From NCBI GenBank assembly GCA_910579745.1, contig CAJTVH010000060.1, positions 1-15,440 of the forward strand: 15,440 nt of DNA, written 5' to 3'. Of the stretch, positions 6,702 through 14,918 are shown one piece after another (within the stretch, counting starts at the first letter, position 1; the number at the start of each line of letters is the position of its first letter). The position numbers and the translations under genes were made by a program. This DNA is from an uncultured Clostridia bacterium (GTDB lineage: Bacteria > Bacillota > Clostridia > Lachnospirales > CAG-274). The notes under the pieces were generated by a model. The model was not told where the DNA came from. It searched no databases and saw only the letters and a list, made by a program, of their open reading frames with translations.

Positions 6702-8063
6702 TCATCTCACAAATTTAACTTTCAAGGCATTCAATAAACCTTCCTGTACCTCCTCTTTGCCCTGTAAGCTCTTTAATACATTTTCATCCGCCGTTCCCTC
6801 TGTTATCAAATGATGTATTATAACAGCGTTCTCCTGACCTTGCCTGTAAAGTCTGGCGTTTGCCTGCTGATATAACTCAAGGCTCCATGTAAGACCAAAC
6901 CAGACTATAATATTTCCACCAGCTTGTAAATTCAACCCGTGCCCCGCTCCTGCCGGATGGACAAGCAAAAGTCTTATATCGCCCTTGTTCCACTCCGTTA
7001 TATCCTCTGAGTTCTCAAGCTTTCTCGCGAAACTAAATCTTTCTTGGATACGCTTTAAATCATGTTTAAAAGAATAAAAGCAAAGTATAGGTTTTCCCGC
7101 CGAAACATCTACAATTTCTTCAAGCATATCAAGTTTTTTATCACTTGTCTTTGCGTATCCGCCATTTGGCGTGTACATCGCTCCGTTTGAATATTGCAGA
7201 AGCTTATTTGTAAGTGCCGCCGCCGATGCCGCTGTTACCTCGCCCTCAATAAACCTCATATAACTGTCTCTCTCAAACTTCTCATACGCTTTCATCTCTT
7301 TGCCGGATAATTTTACACTCTGGATATTATCTATTCTTTCAGGCATATCAAGCCAGTCATCGGCTTTCATGCTTATACAAATATCTGATATTTTTTCTTT
7401 TATCGCTTCTTCCGCTCCTGATTTAGGCTTATAATTAAAAATTGTCGTTTGATTCCGCTGATTCGGTATAAAATACTTTTCTCTGTAGCCCGTAATGGTT
7501 TTTCCCAATCTCTCGCCCGAATCCAGTAAATACACCTGGCTCCATAAATCCATAAGTCCATTAGGGGCAGGAGTTCCTGTAAGCCCTATAACTCTTTCAC
7601 TTCGGGTTATGTATTTTCGTAATGCCCTAAATCTCTGTGCTTTCGGTGATTTAAAACTTGACAGCTCATCTATGACAACCATATCAAAATCCCAGTTATT
7701 CCCTATGCCAGATAGCTCATTTGTCAGCCAAACAACATTTTCACGATTTATAATATAAATATCCGCTTCTTCCACTAACGCCTTTCTTCTTTTCTCCGGA
7801 TTTCCTAAAATTCTGGATATTTTTAAATGCCTCAGATGCTCCCATTTTTGGCTTTCTCCGCTCCATGTATCCTCCGCTACTCTTAACGGGGCTATAACTA
7901 AAACCTTAGTCAATTCAAACCGGTTATATATTAAATCCTCTATCACTGTCAGAGTAATAACCGTCTTACCAAGTCCCATGTCAAGAAATAAACCGACTTT
8001 AGGGGTTTTATATATTTTATCAATAGCGATTTCCTGATACTCATGTGGTTTAAAAACTGCCAT
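6702..8063 (-). CDS. SNF2-type superfamily 2 helicase/ATPase
   Basis: A 453-residue DNA-dependent ATPase of the SNF2 group found in many phage replication modules, acting on the phage chromosome during replication or recombination. Motifs in order: Q-like motif PHEYQ (6-10), motif I DMGLGKT (28-34), motif II IDELS (131-135, DEx-box variant), motif III LTGTPAPNG (161-169), then after a helical insertion the second RecA fold with HPAGAGHGLNLQ and motif VI QQANARLYRQGQ near residue 400-410. Length is typical of the compact phage version without extra domains. It overlaps the VRR-NUC gene by 14 bases and has no good ribosome site of its own, so translation is probably coupled. A helicase-nuclease partnership with the VRR-NUC protein is inferred from this fixed pairing. 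Confidence 0.92.
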   Translation of the reverse strand: MAVFKPHEYQEIAIDKIYKTPKVGLFLDMGLGKTVITLTVIEDLIYNRFELTKVLVIAPLRVAEDTWSGESQKWEHLRHLKISRILGNPEKRRKALVEEADIYIINRENVVWLTNELSGIGNNWDFDMVVIDELSSFKSPKAQRFRALRKYITRSERVIGLTGTPAPNGLMDLWSQVYLLDSGERLGKTITGYREKYFIPNQRNQTTIFNYKPKSGAEEAIKEKISDICISMKADDWLDMPERIDNIQSVKLSGKEMKAYEKFERDSYMRFIEGEVTAASAAALTNKLLQYSNGAMYTPNGGYAKTSDKKLDMLEEIVDVSAGKPILCFYSFKHDLKRIQERFSFARKLENSEDITEWNKGDIRLLLVHPAGAGHGLNLQAGGNIIVWFGLTWSLELYQQANARLYRQGQENAVIIHHLITEGTADENVLKSLQGKEEVQEGLLNALKVKFVR

Positions 8064-8331
8064 ACTTGTTTATCACTTCTTTCACCTGTTCTTTTGAGTC
8101 TATCACATACACATCAAAACCTAAATTTTCTAAAATTCTATGGGTCGCCAATTGTAACGGTCTCGCTTTTCCTCCAGGTCTTTTCAGTTCCGCGAAGAAA
8201 ATAATACTATTTGGCAGCAATACCATTCTGTCCGGCAAACCCGACATACTCATAGAATTTAATTTTACGGCCAACCCTCCCCGTTTTTTAATTTCAGTCT
8301 TGAAATAGTTTTCTATTGCCTTTTCTGTCAT
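8050..8331 (-). CDS. VRR-NUC domain nuclease
   Basis: A 93-residue stand-alone VRR-NUC domain of the PD-(D/E)XK nuclease superfamily. Catalytic residues visible: D34 in SGLPDRMV, E48 and K50 in FFAELKRPG, and Q60 in KARPLQ; an N-terminal Glu (E7) completes the usual set. The single-domain phage form resembles enzymes that act on Holliday junctions or branched DNA, so it probably processes replication or packaging intermediates. The start at ATG 8331 has GGGTG 7 bases upstream. It is the first gene after the 434-base repeat region and overlaps the helicase gene that follows. Confidence 0.9.
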   Translation of the reverse strand: MTEKAIENYFKTEIKKRGGLAVKLNSMSMSGLPDRMVLLPNSIIFFAELKRPGGKARPLQLATHRILENLGFDVYVIDSKEQVKEVINKYGSF

Positions 8332-8544
8332 TATTTTACACCCGCCTATGCTATTGTCATAAAACGTGTTGACACAATTTTTATGATTTTTACTAGGGTT
8401 TCAAGGCTTTTGTCAACTTTGGCAACTGTTTTTTCTATACTCCTTATAATTATAGCGTTTATAGAATATATATATAATTCCTATAATATATATAATAATA
8501 CTCTATTATATAATTATAGTTGACATTGTTGACATAGTAATATA

Positions 8545-8575
8545 AGTATAATAAAAATCATATTTTTTGTGTCAA
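8545..8575 (-). promoter_or_regulatory. Weak candidate promoter for the VRR-NUC/helicase genes
   Basis: On the minus strand TTGACA (8575-8570) is followed by TATACT (8550-8545). The spacer is 19 bases, longer than usual, and the region is so AT-rich that chance is likely. It points toward the downstream nuclease and helicase genes. Confidence 0.25.
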
Positions 8576-8629
8576 CGGTTTTTGACAAATTCTTATAAAT
8601 CTATATTTTGAAAAGTTACAAAACCACCG

Positions 8630-8658
8630 TTGACATAAAAATTCTATAATTTTATATT
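8630..8658 (+). promoter_or_regulatory. Candidate plus-strand promoter in repeat unit 2
   Basis: TTGACA (8630-8635), a 17-base spacer, then TATATT (8653-8658). It points to the right, antisense to the primase-helicase gene. The TTGACA is also part of the repeated GTTGACA box, so it may be a protein site instead. Confidence 0.25.
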
Positions 8659-8728
8659 TTAAAAAGTTGTAAAATCACTGTTGACATAATCCTATAAGCC
8701 TATATTTTAAAAAGTCGCAAAACCACCG

Positions 8729-8757
8729 TTGACATAAAGATTCTATAATTCTATACT
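8729..8757 (+). promoter_or_regulatory. Candidate plus-strand promoter in repeat unit 4
   Basis: A perfect -35 TTGACA (8729-8734), a 17-base spacer and TATACT (8752-8757). This is the best sigma-A-type promoter match I found in the window, but it faces right while all genes face left. Initiation would produce RNA antisense to the 3' end of the primase-helicase gene from about 8765. Confidence 0.35.
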
Positions 8758-8765
8758 TTAAAAAG

Positions 8766-11186
8766 TTAATCCGCCTCGCTGACAAAATTTTTTCTTATAA
8801 AACCTTTTTGTTTACCGTACAATTCACCAAATCTAATGTTGCTGCTGTGTTGTTCCCATTCGCCCGTTTTAAGAATAACATCTTTTATTTCTTTGCTCTT
8901 TGCTGTTGTCAAATCCTTTTTATCCCCATTAAACAGCTCGCACCATACCTCCATAGGGCATACACGAGTTCTCTTTATCGTTCCTATATTACTTTCAGTA
9001 TTGAAATCATTTCCCTGTATAAACATTCTTCTGTCAGACAGACTAAAATTTTTCCAATCCTCCGGCAACAGTTTATCAAGATATGCCTGTATATCACCCG
9101 CTAATGGACTTTCCTCAAGGTGGCGGTTTTGTTCTTCCTTGGCGGCCATTATAAGTTTTTCATCATCAAAATAAATTTTTTCGCCTTTCTTAAACAACTC
9201 CAAAGCTTCCGCCCATATCTGGCTTACTGTATCTTCGTCCATATCCTCCCACATATTTTTGACAGCCTTATCCGGATTTACGTCAACAGGCCAAAAACGC
9301 CTGTTTCCTGTCATATCCCTTAAAAACTCATATTTATTCGTTGTTCCTATAAAAACACATTGTCTTTTATATGTCTCAACATGACGGCCATACGCCGCTC
9401 TGTAAGCGTCTTCACTTTTGGCCGTAAAGTGCTTTATCGCTTCAACTTCTACCTTTTTCATTGCCGCAAGCTCCGCCACCTCAATAATCCAAAATCCCTG
9501 TATCTGCTCGTATGCCTCTTTTCCCTGAACAGTAGTTAAAGTATCGCTGAACCAGTCACCCCCTAGCCGTTTTATAATCTGACTTTTTCCGCAGCCCTGA
9601 GGCCCCACAAGTACAAGCATTGTATCGTATTTAATTCCTGGAACAAAAATTCTTGCCGCCGCCGCTATAAGTGATTTTCTTGTTACCGCTCTTACATAAT
9701 CGTTATCTTCCGCGCCAAGATAGTCAATTAATAATGTGTCAACCCTGCTTATTCCGTCCCATTCGAGACTATCAAAATAATCCCTTATAGGGTGATATTT
9801 ATTTTCTTTTGACACTAAAGCCCACGCGTCCTCAATAATACTTTTACCTCTTAATCCATAGGCGCGTTCCATAAAATACCTTAACCCCGCGTCATCTGTG
9901 TCAGTCCAGTCTCTCTCTTTCGCTCCCGAATCCCACGGAACAACGCCCATAACTCTATGCTTCTGGGTAAATTCGTTTAAAGCTATCTTACCTTTTACAT
10001 TCAAATCATTTGTCAATATCTTTTTCACATTATCAATAGTAGCTACGTATCCACCATTTTTATCTACCGCCAGGCTTAAAATCCAATCATTATTACATTC
10101 TTTTTTTTCCTTTTCATCGGAATGTATACCATCAAAATCACTTTTGGCCGTTTCCATTTTTTCATTGTGTATCAAAAGTCTTACCGCCTCATTTTTAGCC
10201 GCAAATTCTTGCATAGCTATGTATGACGGCAGTTTAATTGTAGGCGTTCCCGCCGCGGCCTCTTCGTCTCTGTCTCCGAATAAATGAATTCTTACCAAAT
10301 CAAAAGCGTTGCATAAAATTCCGCTTGTCGGGTCTGTAGCGTGGTTAGAATAAGCGAATTTACCGTTCTCATATATAACCAGCCCCGCCGCGGAACTTCC
10401 ATTTATAAAAGTGTATCGGCCTTCTGTATCACATTTCGCGTATACATCTGATAAAAATTCGGATATCGCGCTTTCAACATCATAAGTTCGGCAAAACGCT
10501 CCTATAATACCTTTTTTCAGTGTAGGGTCCTCCTGCTTTTTTAACGCCCTTTCTTTTGATTTAATCGTTCTTGATGATACGGGCCAGCCGCTGACATCAG
10601 TCCAGTTGCCATATTCGCTTAGAATCTTATCTACGTCAAGGGGCTTATTTTCCTCACAACGAAACAAGTATTCTCCGTCAATACTTGTACTGGGCCAATA
10701 CATAAGTCTATGAGGCTGATACGTAGTATCGTCAAACATATCTATCCCTATATCCTTTGCGACAAACCTAGCGACAGCCTCATACTCATCAGAATTACAC
10801 GGTCTTGATAGCGGTATTAAAAGTCTCAGCCTCGGCTTTTCTGATGTATGCTTATGGGTTGAGTAAACACAATATGTATAGTCCGCAAACAGTTCAAGAC
10901 CATCACAAAAATCCGTATCCGCGAAATCCGCGTCAAGAGAGATGATATATCTTTTCTCCACACTGCCCGATTTTCTTCTTCCCTTTGTTAATTTTCCTCC
11001 TACAAAACCACCTACATCTTTGATATTATCCTGCTGTGATTTCGGCATATTTAAAAATTCCCCTTGTGTTTCAGGGGTCCTTGTTGTAGTCTTTAACCTT
11101 TCCACAAGTTCATTCCATGTTATCTCAGTATTTTTCCATATCTTTGTTGTACGATTCTGCCCAACGGCTATTATCAGTTTATCCAA
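8766..11186 (-). CDS. Primase-helicase: AEP-like N-terminus with VirE-type ATPase
   Basis: An 806-residue replication protein combining primer synthesis and DNA unwinding. The N-terminal domain has archaeo-eukaryotic primase marks: SLDADF with D85-x-D87, STHKHTSEKPRLRLLIP (109-125, with H111), and QPHRLMYWPS (157-166). A middle region (about 210-430) is probably a linker and PriCT-like part. The C-terminal VirE/superfamily 3-like ATPase has Walker A GPQGCGKS (528-535), FWIIEVAEL (565-573) as Walker B, a sensor GTTN (614-617), and TGNRRFWPVDV (626-636). The start is TTG at 11186, with seven G residues (11198-11192) 5 bases upstream. It follows the polymerase gene by 15 bases and ends in the repeat region. 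The combination of domains fits a phage replicative initiator/helicase that could act at the adjacent repeats. Confidence 0.88.
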   Translation of the reverse strand: MDKLIIAVGQNRTTKIWKNTEITWNELVERLKTTTRTPETQGEFLNMPKSQQDNIKDVGGFVGGKLTKGRRKSGSVEKRYIISLDADFADTDFCDGLELFADYTYCVYSTHKHTSEKPRLRLLIPLSRPCNSDEYEAVARFVAKDIGIDMFDDTTYQPHRLMYWPSTSIDGEYLFRCEENKPLDVDKILSEYGNWTDVSGWPVSSRTIKSKERALKKQEDPTLKKGIIGAFCRTYDVESAISEFLSDVYAKCDTEGRYTFINGSSAAGLVIYENGKFAYSNHATDPTSGILCNAFDLVRIHLFGDRDEEAAAGTPTIKLPSYIAMQEFAAKNEAVRLLIHNEKMETAKSDFDGIHSDEKEKKECNNDWILSLAVDKNGGYVATIDNVKKILTNDLNVKGKIALNEFTQKHRVMGVVPWDSGAKERDWTDTDDAGLRYFMERAYGLRGKSIIEDAWALVSKENKYHPIRDYFDSLEWDGISRVDTLLIDYLGAEDNDYVRAVTRKSLIAAAARIFVPGIKYDTMLVLVGPQGCGKSQIIKRLGGDWFSDTLTTVQGKEAYEQIQGFWIIEVAELAAMKKVEVEAIKHFTAKSEDAYRAAYGRHVETYKRQCVFIGTTNKYEFLRDMTGNRRFWPVDVNPDKAVKNMWEDMDEDTVSQIWAEALELFKKGEKIYFDDEKLIMAAKEEQNRHLEESPLAGDIQAYLDKLLPEDWKNFSLSDRRMFIQGNDFNTESNIGTIKRTRVCPMEVWCELFNGDKKDLTTAKSKEIKDVILKTGEWEQHSSNIRFGELYGKQKGFIRKNFVSEAD

Positions 11187-11191
11187 ATCCG

Positions 11192-11198
11192 CCCCCCC
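11192..11198 (-). promoter_or_regulatory. G7 ribosome binding site for a TTG start
   Basis: Seven consecutive G residues on the minus strand lie 5 bases before TTG 11186-11184. No ATG with a better site lies nearby, so this fixes the start of the primase-helicase. A G7 run is also a potential slippage or sequencing-error site, but it is outside the coding frames. Confidence 0.5.
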
Positions 11199-11201
11199 TA
11201 A

Positions 11202-13148
11202 CTAATCTTTTTTATAAAAATCTGTTTCATACGCCTCAGCGTTCAGTAAAAGCCCTGGCGCCCATGGGATAAATTCGCCCATTATCCCCGCCACTTCTTC
11301 GGCTGAGCTTTTTCCTTTTGGAACATCAAGAATAACCTCATCATGTACATGGAAATTAACCTCAAATCCTCTGTTCTCCAATCGTATAATACTTTCAGCC
11401 AAACAATCCCGCGCAAATGCCTGTACTATATTTTCAACCAATTTTCCCCCAAAGGTTTCAAGTTCCCCCCATACCTTTTTAGACTGGTTCATACCTTGAT
11501 ATGTAATTGAAGGTTTTCCGAATTTGTTTTTCCCTATACCCGGCTTAACATACGCTATTTTTCTTCCTGACGGAAGTCCTATAAACAGAATACCCGACTT
11601 TTTAAAGAAGCTTATTCCTCTCTGAATTACAGACGGTTTATTATCTATAGCGTTAAAGGCAGCGTTTTCTACCGTTTTCCAAAGTTTAGTTATGTGCGTA
11701 TTTGAATTTCGCCAAGCGTTTACCAAATCCGGCAACTCATTTTCATCTAATCCCATTTTTAAGGCCCCCATCGAAATCAAAGCCCCCGTACTTCCACCAT
11801 ATCCTAACGCCAATTCGGCGATTTTCCCTTTTTGTCTTAAATGCCCATTAACGCCATGCTTTTCAACAGGAATTTTAAACATCTGACTTGCCGACGCGCA
11901 ATAAATATCACCATTATTTTTAAATACGTCAAGTCTCCATTTTTCATTCGCGAGATAAGCTATAACTCTTGCCTCAATAGCGGAAAAATCTGATACTATA
12001 AATCGTCTGCCGTTACTTGGTATAAAGGCGGTTCTTATCAATTCAGACAACACTTGCGGCACATTTCCGAAAAGCATTTCAAATAATTCAAAATCACCGT
12101 TTTTCACAAATTCCTTAGCAAGCTCCAAATCGTTTAAATGGTTTTGCGGCAAATTTTGAACTTGTACAATTCTACCCGCCCATCGCCCCGTTCTGTTAGC
12201 TCCGTAAAACTGTAAAAGCCCCCTTATTCTTCCATCACCGCATATGCTCCGTATCATAGCTTCATATTTTGAAATAGAAGTTTTTGACATATAAGACCTT
12301 AATTTTAAGACTTCTTTTACTTTTTTATTATCTGTACCATTTAAAAGCTCTTTTACCTTTTCCTTATTCAATGACTTTATATTTATTCCTGTTTCTTCGT
12401 AAATCCATTTTTTTAATTGAGGTACAGAGTTTGGATTTTCAAGCTCTGTAAGTTTTATGGCTTTTTCCATACAAGTGTTTTTGTAAATTTCATTATATCG
12501 AATCGCTTTTGTTACAAAATCTAAATCAACTCTTACACCTCTGTCATTAATTCTTTGGTCATACTCCCAAAGTTTTTGTTCGTTTTCATTCATTGGGAAC
12601 TTTGACAGTTTATTTCTTATTGCTCTTTCAACCTCAACATCCTGTATACAATATTCTTTAAAATCTTTCCATTTTTCGGGCGCGTGTTTTGGTAAATTTA
12701 CCGTTCGTCCCTCATTAACCTTAGTTGGTTTACAAGGCATACAAAAATACTTTATAAGCGCCTTTCCTCTGCTGTCTTTCTGCTCCGGCAATCCAAGTTT
12801 CTTAGCGACACCATCAAGGGTTTGAGGCAATCCAAGTTCAGCCGCGGCAACAGCTGAACATCGCCATTGATTAACGGGTAATCGCATACCAAAAAAATTT
12901 TTAATGCACGTTCTTTCAAAATTGGCGTTATACGCTGTCTTTATAATGTTTTCATCCGTAAGTGACTCCTTTACTATTTGGGGTAATTTTTCACCACAAG
13001 CTAAATCGATTATATCAACCTGTTCATCATCAAAAGCATACGCAAACAACAAGATTTTAAAATCCGGGGCATTTACATAAGCATATACCCCGGATTTAAC
13101 CAAATCCACGCTTGAGTATGTCTCAATATCAACACTAAGCGTTTTCAT
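11202..13148 (-). CDS. Family A DNA polymerase with 3'-5' exonuclease domain
   Basis: The phage replicative polymerase, 648 residues. The DnaQ-like proofreading domain carries Exo I D7-I-E9, an Exo II-like YNANFE (73-78, Asn in place of the usual Asp, as is common in this phage group) and Exo III YCIQDVEV with D170. The polymerase domain has motif A SDFSAIEAR (386-394, D387), motif B RQKGKIAELALGYG (438-451, with R438, K442 and Y450) and motif C HVHDEVILDV (600-609, D603-E604). There is no 5' nuclease domain. AAGGTG lies 5 bases before ATG 13148. It sits 9 bases after the DUF2815 gene and just before the primase-helicase, the standard order. It would copy the phage chromosome with the adjacent single-strand-binding protein and primase-helicase. 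Confidence 0.95.
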   Translation of the reverse strand: MKTLSVDIETYSSVDLVKSGVYAYVNAPDFKILLFAYAFDDEQVDIIDLACGEKLPQIVKESLTDENIIKTAYNANFERTCIKNFFGMRLPVNQWRCSAVAAAELGLPQTLDGVAKKLGLPEQKDSRGKALIKYFCMPCKPTKVNEGRTVNLPKHAPEKWKDFKEYCIQDVEVERAIRNKLSKFPMNENEQKLWEYDQRINDRGVRVDLDFVTKAIRYNEIYKNTCMEKAIKLTELENPNSVPQLKKWIYEETGINIKSLNKEKVKELLNGTDNKKVKEVLKLRSYMSKTSISKYEAMIRSICGDGRIRGLLQFYGANRTGRWAGRIVQVQNLPQNHLNDLELAKEFVKNGDFELFEMLFGNVPQVLSELIRTAFIPSNGRRFIVSDFSAIEARVIAYLANEKWRLDVFKNNGDIYCASASQMFKIPVEKHGVNGHLRQKGKIAELALGYGGSTGALISMGALKMGLDENELPDLVNAWRNSNTHITKLWKTVENAAFNAIDNKPSVIQRGISFFKKSGILFIGLPSGRKIAYVKPGIGKNKFGKPSITYQGMNQSKKVWGELETFGGKLVENIVQAFARDCLAESIIRLENRGFEVNFHVHDEVILDVPKGKSSAEEVAGIMGEFIPWAPGLLLNAEAYETDFYKKD

Positions 13149-13157
13149 TCAATCACC

Positions 13158-13709
13158 TTAATCTAAAAAGTCATCATCGTCATCTTCAATTAAATCCACA
13201 AAATCATCTTCTGCTCTGCTTCTTCCTCCAAGTGGTTCACCGTCTTCAACTTTCATCAGATTATTGAGACCGCAGGCTATACCCTTATTTCCGTTACTGT
13301 TGAAAGCATAGAATGTAATTGACGCGTGTCCGTAGCATCCACTGTAAAACTCTGTGGAATCAATAATAGGCTGTCCCTTCTTGTCAACTATACCTGGTTT
13401 AGTTTTGCAGTTTGCGTTAATAAAATAACTGTCAGCATAGTTTTCATCTTCTTCTCTGTCAATATCTCCGTCTCTAAGAGGCATTTTCATATTAGAAGGT
13501 ATTTTCCCGCCAAATTTTGGCATTCCTGCTTTCTTAGCCGCCTCAACAGCTTTTTCAATATCTTTGATTGTCTTCTTGTCGCTTTTTGGAATAATAAGAC
13601 TTACAGAATATTTTTCCTCACCACCATTAATGCTTTTCGGTTCCCAAACGTTAGCGTAACTAAATCTTACTTTTCCCGTAACTACTTTTGTATCAGTCTG
13701 GTTTGACAT
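13158..13709 (-). CDS. DUF2815-type single-stranded DNA-binding protein
   Basis: A 183-residue protein that I assign to the DUF2815 family of phage SSB-like proteins. It begins with a beta-rich segment, VTGKVRFSYANVWEPK, and has SVSLIIPKSD, a pattern typical of this OB-fold group. A central region with NANCKTKPGIVD and YSGCYGHASITFYAFN follows, then ACGLNNLMKVEDGEPLGGR. The C-terminus is an acidic tail with DDDDD and a final Phe-Leu-Asp (about 163-183), like the protein-recruiting tails of SSB and T7 gp2.5. It lies between the DUF2800 nuclease and polymerase genes. It probably coats single strands at the fork and recruits the polymerase or nuclease through the tail; that role is inferred. Confidence 0.88.
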   Translation of the reverse strand: MSNQTDTKVVTGKVRFSYANVWEPKSINGGEEKYSVSLIIPKSDKKTIKDIEKAVEAAKKAGMPKFGGKIPSNMKMPLRDGDIDREEDENYADSYFINANCKTKPGIVDKKGQPIIDSTEFYSGCYGHASITFYAFNSNGNKGIACGLNNLMKVEDGEPLGGRSRAEDDFVDLIEDDDDDFLD

Positions 13710-13728
13710 AATAAAAATTCCCCCTAAA

Positions 13729-14916
13729 TTAATTTTTAATAATATTTTTAAAATCTTCTGCCGCTTTTGTTGATGTATTTATTTCCGGTCTTTTGTCATT
13801 TTCAGGAACCAATGTAGGTTTACCCGCTGGCTTAATAACAAAAGGCCCTAAAATTTCATTAAACAATTTTTTACCTAAATATTTTTCCATTTCGGCTATA
13901 CCTTTTATTTTCTTATTGTAAATTTCATTTTCGGTATAGTTATTTTCTTCAAGAACCTTTACAACGGCTTTTTCGGATTCATAAATTCTGTTGCTTCTGC
14001 CCTCAACAAGTTTAAATCCCTTATAGTGAACTCCGTTATTAACCGCCTGTTCAAGCGCGTAGCTTTTAATCAGGCTTGCCCATGAAACAAGCGCGTCTAT
14101 CTTTGATAAAACGTCCGCGATAGCATCGTTTGTCATTATCTTAGCCTCAATAAAATCATATCTCGCAAGTTCTGACTGCCTGTCCGCATAGGCTTTACAT
14201 ATAGCTCTTGCCTTGCAAAAACCCTCATCGCAATGCTTACCTGGGTTACATTCACCTATGCTGTTATACGCGTCTTTTGCTTTGGGTTTCACTACTTTTT
14301 CGCCCCATTCGACCAACTTGTCAGCAGTTATTATCTGTGAAGAAATATTATCCACTCGTGGCTGATAAATAGTCATTGTTACTGATTTTATATCGTATAT
14401 GTAATCATACCCGCACAAAGCTCCTAATGCATATAATCTTAACTGTGGATTATCTTCAGCGGACACTAAAATACCTCTGCCGTATTTCAGGTCTATAATT
14501 TCCATATTTCCATCCGCGATAATAACAGCATCGCCTGTTCCAAATCCTTTAGGAACATATTCTGAAAAATCAAGTTTTTGTTCCAACATCAAAACCGCGT
14601 CAGGCGTTTTCTTTTTCGCCTCATTAAATCTTTCTATAACAAAATCTCTATAGCTGTCTGTATAATCATACATTTCCCTGTTAACTTCAATTTTTGTACC
14701 ACTTATAATTTTTTTGACTTCATTATTATAGTCACGTTTAGAAATTTCTTTAACCGCGAGTCTTATTTTAAATTCGCCTAGGGCATGGGCTATTGTTCCC
14801 TCTTCCGCGTATTCGCTTGATTCATTAGGGAATCTGCTTTCCATAACAACAGATAAAGGACAATTAAGCCACTTTTTAGCACCGCTTGCCGATAATTTTG
14901 CGTGTTTTTCAGGCAT
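13729..14916 (-). CDS. DUF2800-type PD-(D/E)XK nuclease (Cas4/RecB-like)
   Basis: A 395-residue protein. The nuclease core shows H44 (GTIAHALGE, 40-48), D129 in FGTGDAVI, D142-x-K144 in EIIDLKYGRG, and Q158 in NPQLRLYALG, the order seen in RecB/Cas4 exonucleases. Four cysteines at 223, 229, 234 and 240, plus C19 near the N-terminus (KKWLNCP), resemble the iron-sulfur cluster ligands of Cas4/AddB proteins. The C-terminal third is helical and then basic, without known motifs. AGGAGG lies 8 bases before ATG 14916 and overlaps the end of the preceding gene. The family lies beside DUF2815 and PolA in many Bacillota phages, so a recombination or end-processing role with the SSB is likely; it has not been shown here. 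Confidence 0.88.
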   Translation of the reverse strand: MPEKHAKLSASGAKKWLNCPLSVVMESRFPNESSEYAEEGTIAHALGEFKIRLAVKEISKRDYNNEVKKIISGTKIEVNREMYDYTDSYRDFVIERFNEAKKKTPDAVLMLEQKLDFSEYVPKGFGTGDAVIIADGNMEIIDLKYGRGILVSAEDNPQLRLYALGALCGYDYIYDIKSVTMTIYQPRVDNISSQIITADKLVEWGEKVVKPKAKDAYNSIGECNPGKHCDEGFCKARAICKAYADRQSELARYDFIEAKIMTNDAIADVLSKIDALVSWASLIKSYALEQAVNNGVHYKGFKLVEGRSNRIYESEKAVVKVLEENNYTENEIYNKKIKGIAEMEKYLGKKLFNEILGPFVIKPAGKPTLVPENDKRPEINTSTKAAEDFKNIIKN

Positions 14917-14918
14917 GA

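Larger units (their letters stand above)
8332..8765. other. 434-base non-coding repeat region; candidate replication origin or control region
   Basis: There is no credible gene in this gap, the longest in the window. It contains eight exact GTTGACA heptamers: six in plus orientation (8368, 8519, 8528, 8629, 8680, 8728) and two inverted as TGTCAAC (8411, 8570). It also holds a very AT-rich tract at about 8432-8520 made of TATAAT/TATATA runs, with TATAATTATAG at 8445-8455 and 8509-8519. On the right is a four-unit imperfect tandem repeat. Iterated boxes beside an easily melted tract, next to the primase-helicase gene, is the usual form of a phage origin, but promoters or operators are also possible. 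Confidence 0.5.
8579..8768. repeat. Four imperfect tandem repeats of 48-51 bases
   Basis: TTGACA-containing units start near 8581, 8629, 8680 and 8728, with periods 48, 51 and 48. Each unit runs from (G/T)TTGACA through a CTATAATT-like segment to TATATTTTAAAAAGT, and the first three end in a variant of AAAACCACC just before the next unit. The last unit ends on the stop codon of the primase-helicase gene (8768-8766). Confidence 0.8.

Noticed and set aside
8579..8768. CRISPR-like array of four units
   Set aside because: The repeat covers most of each unit and is imperfect, with no unique spacers of constant length, no palindromic repeat and no cas genes; it is an ordinary tandem repeat.
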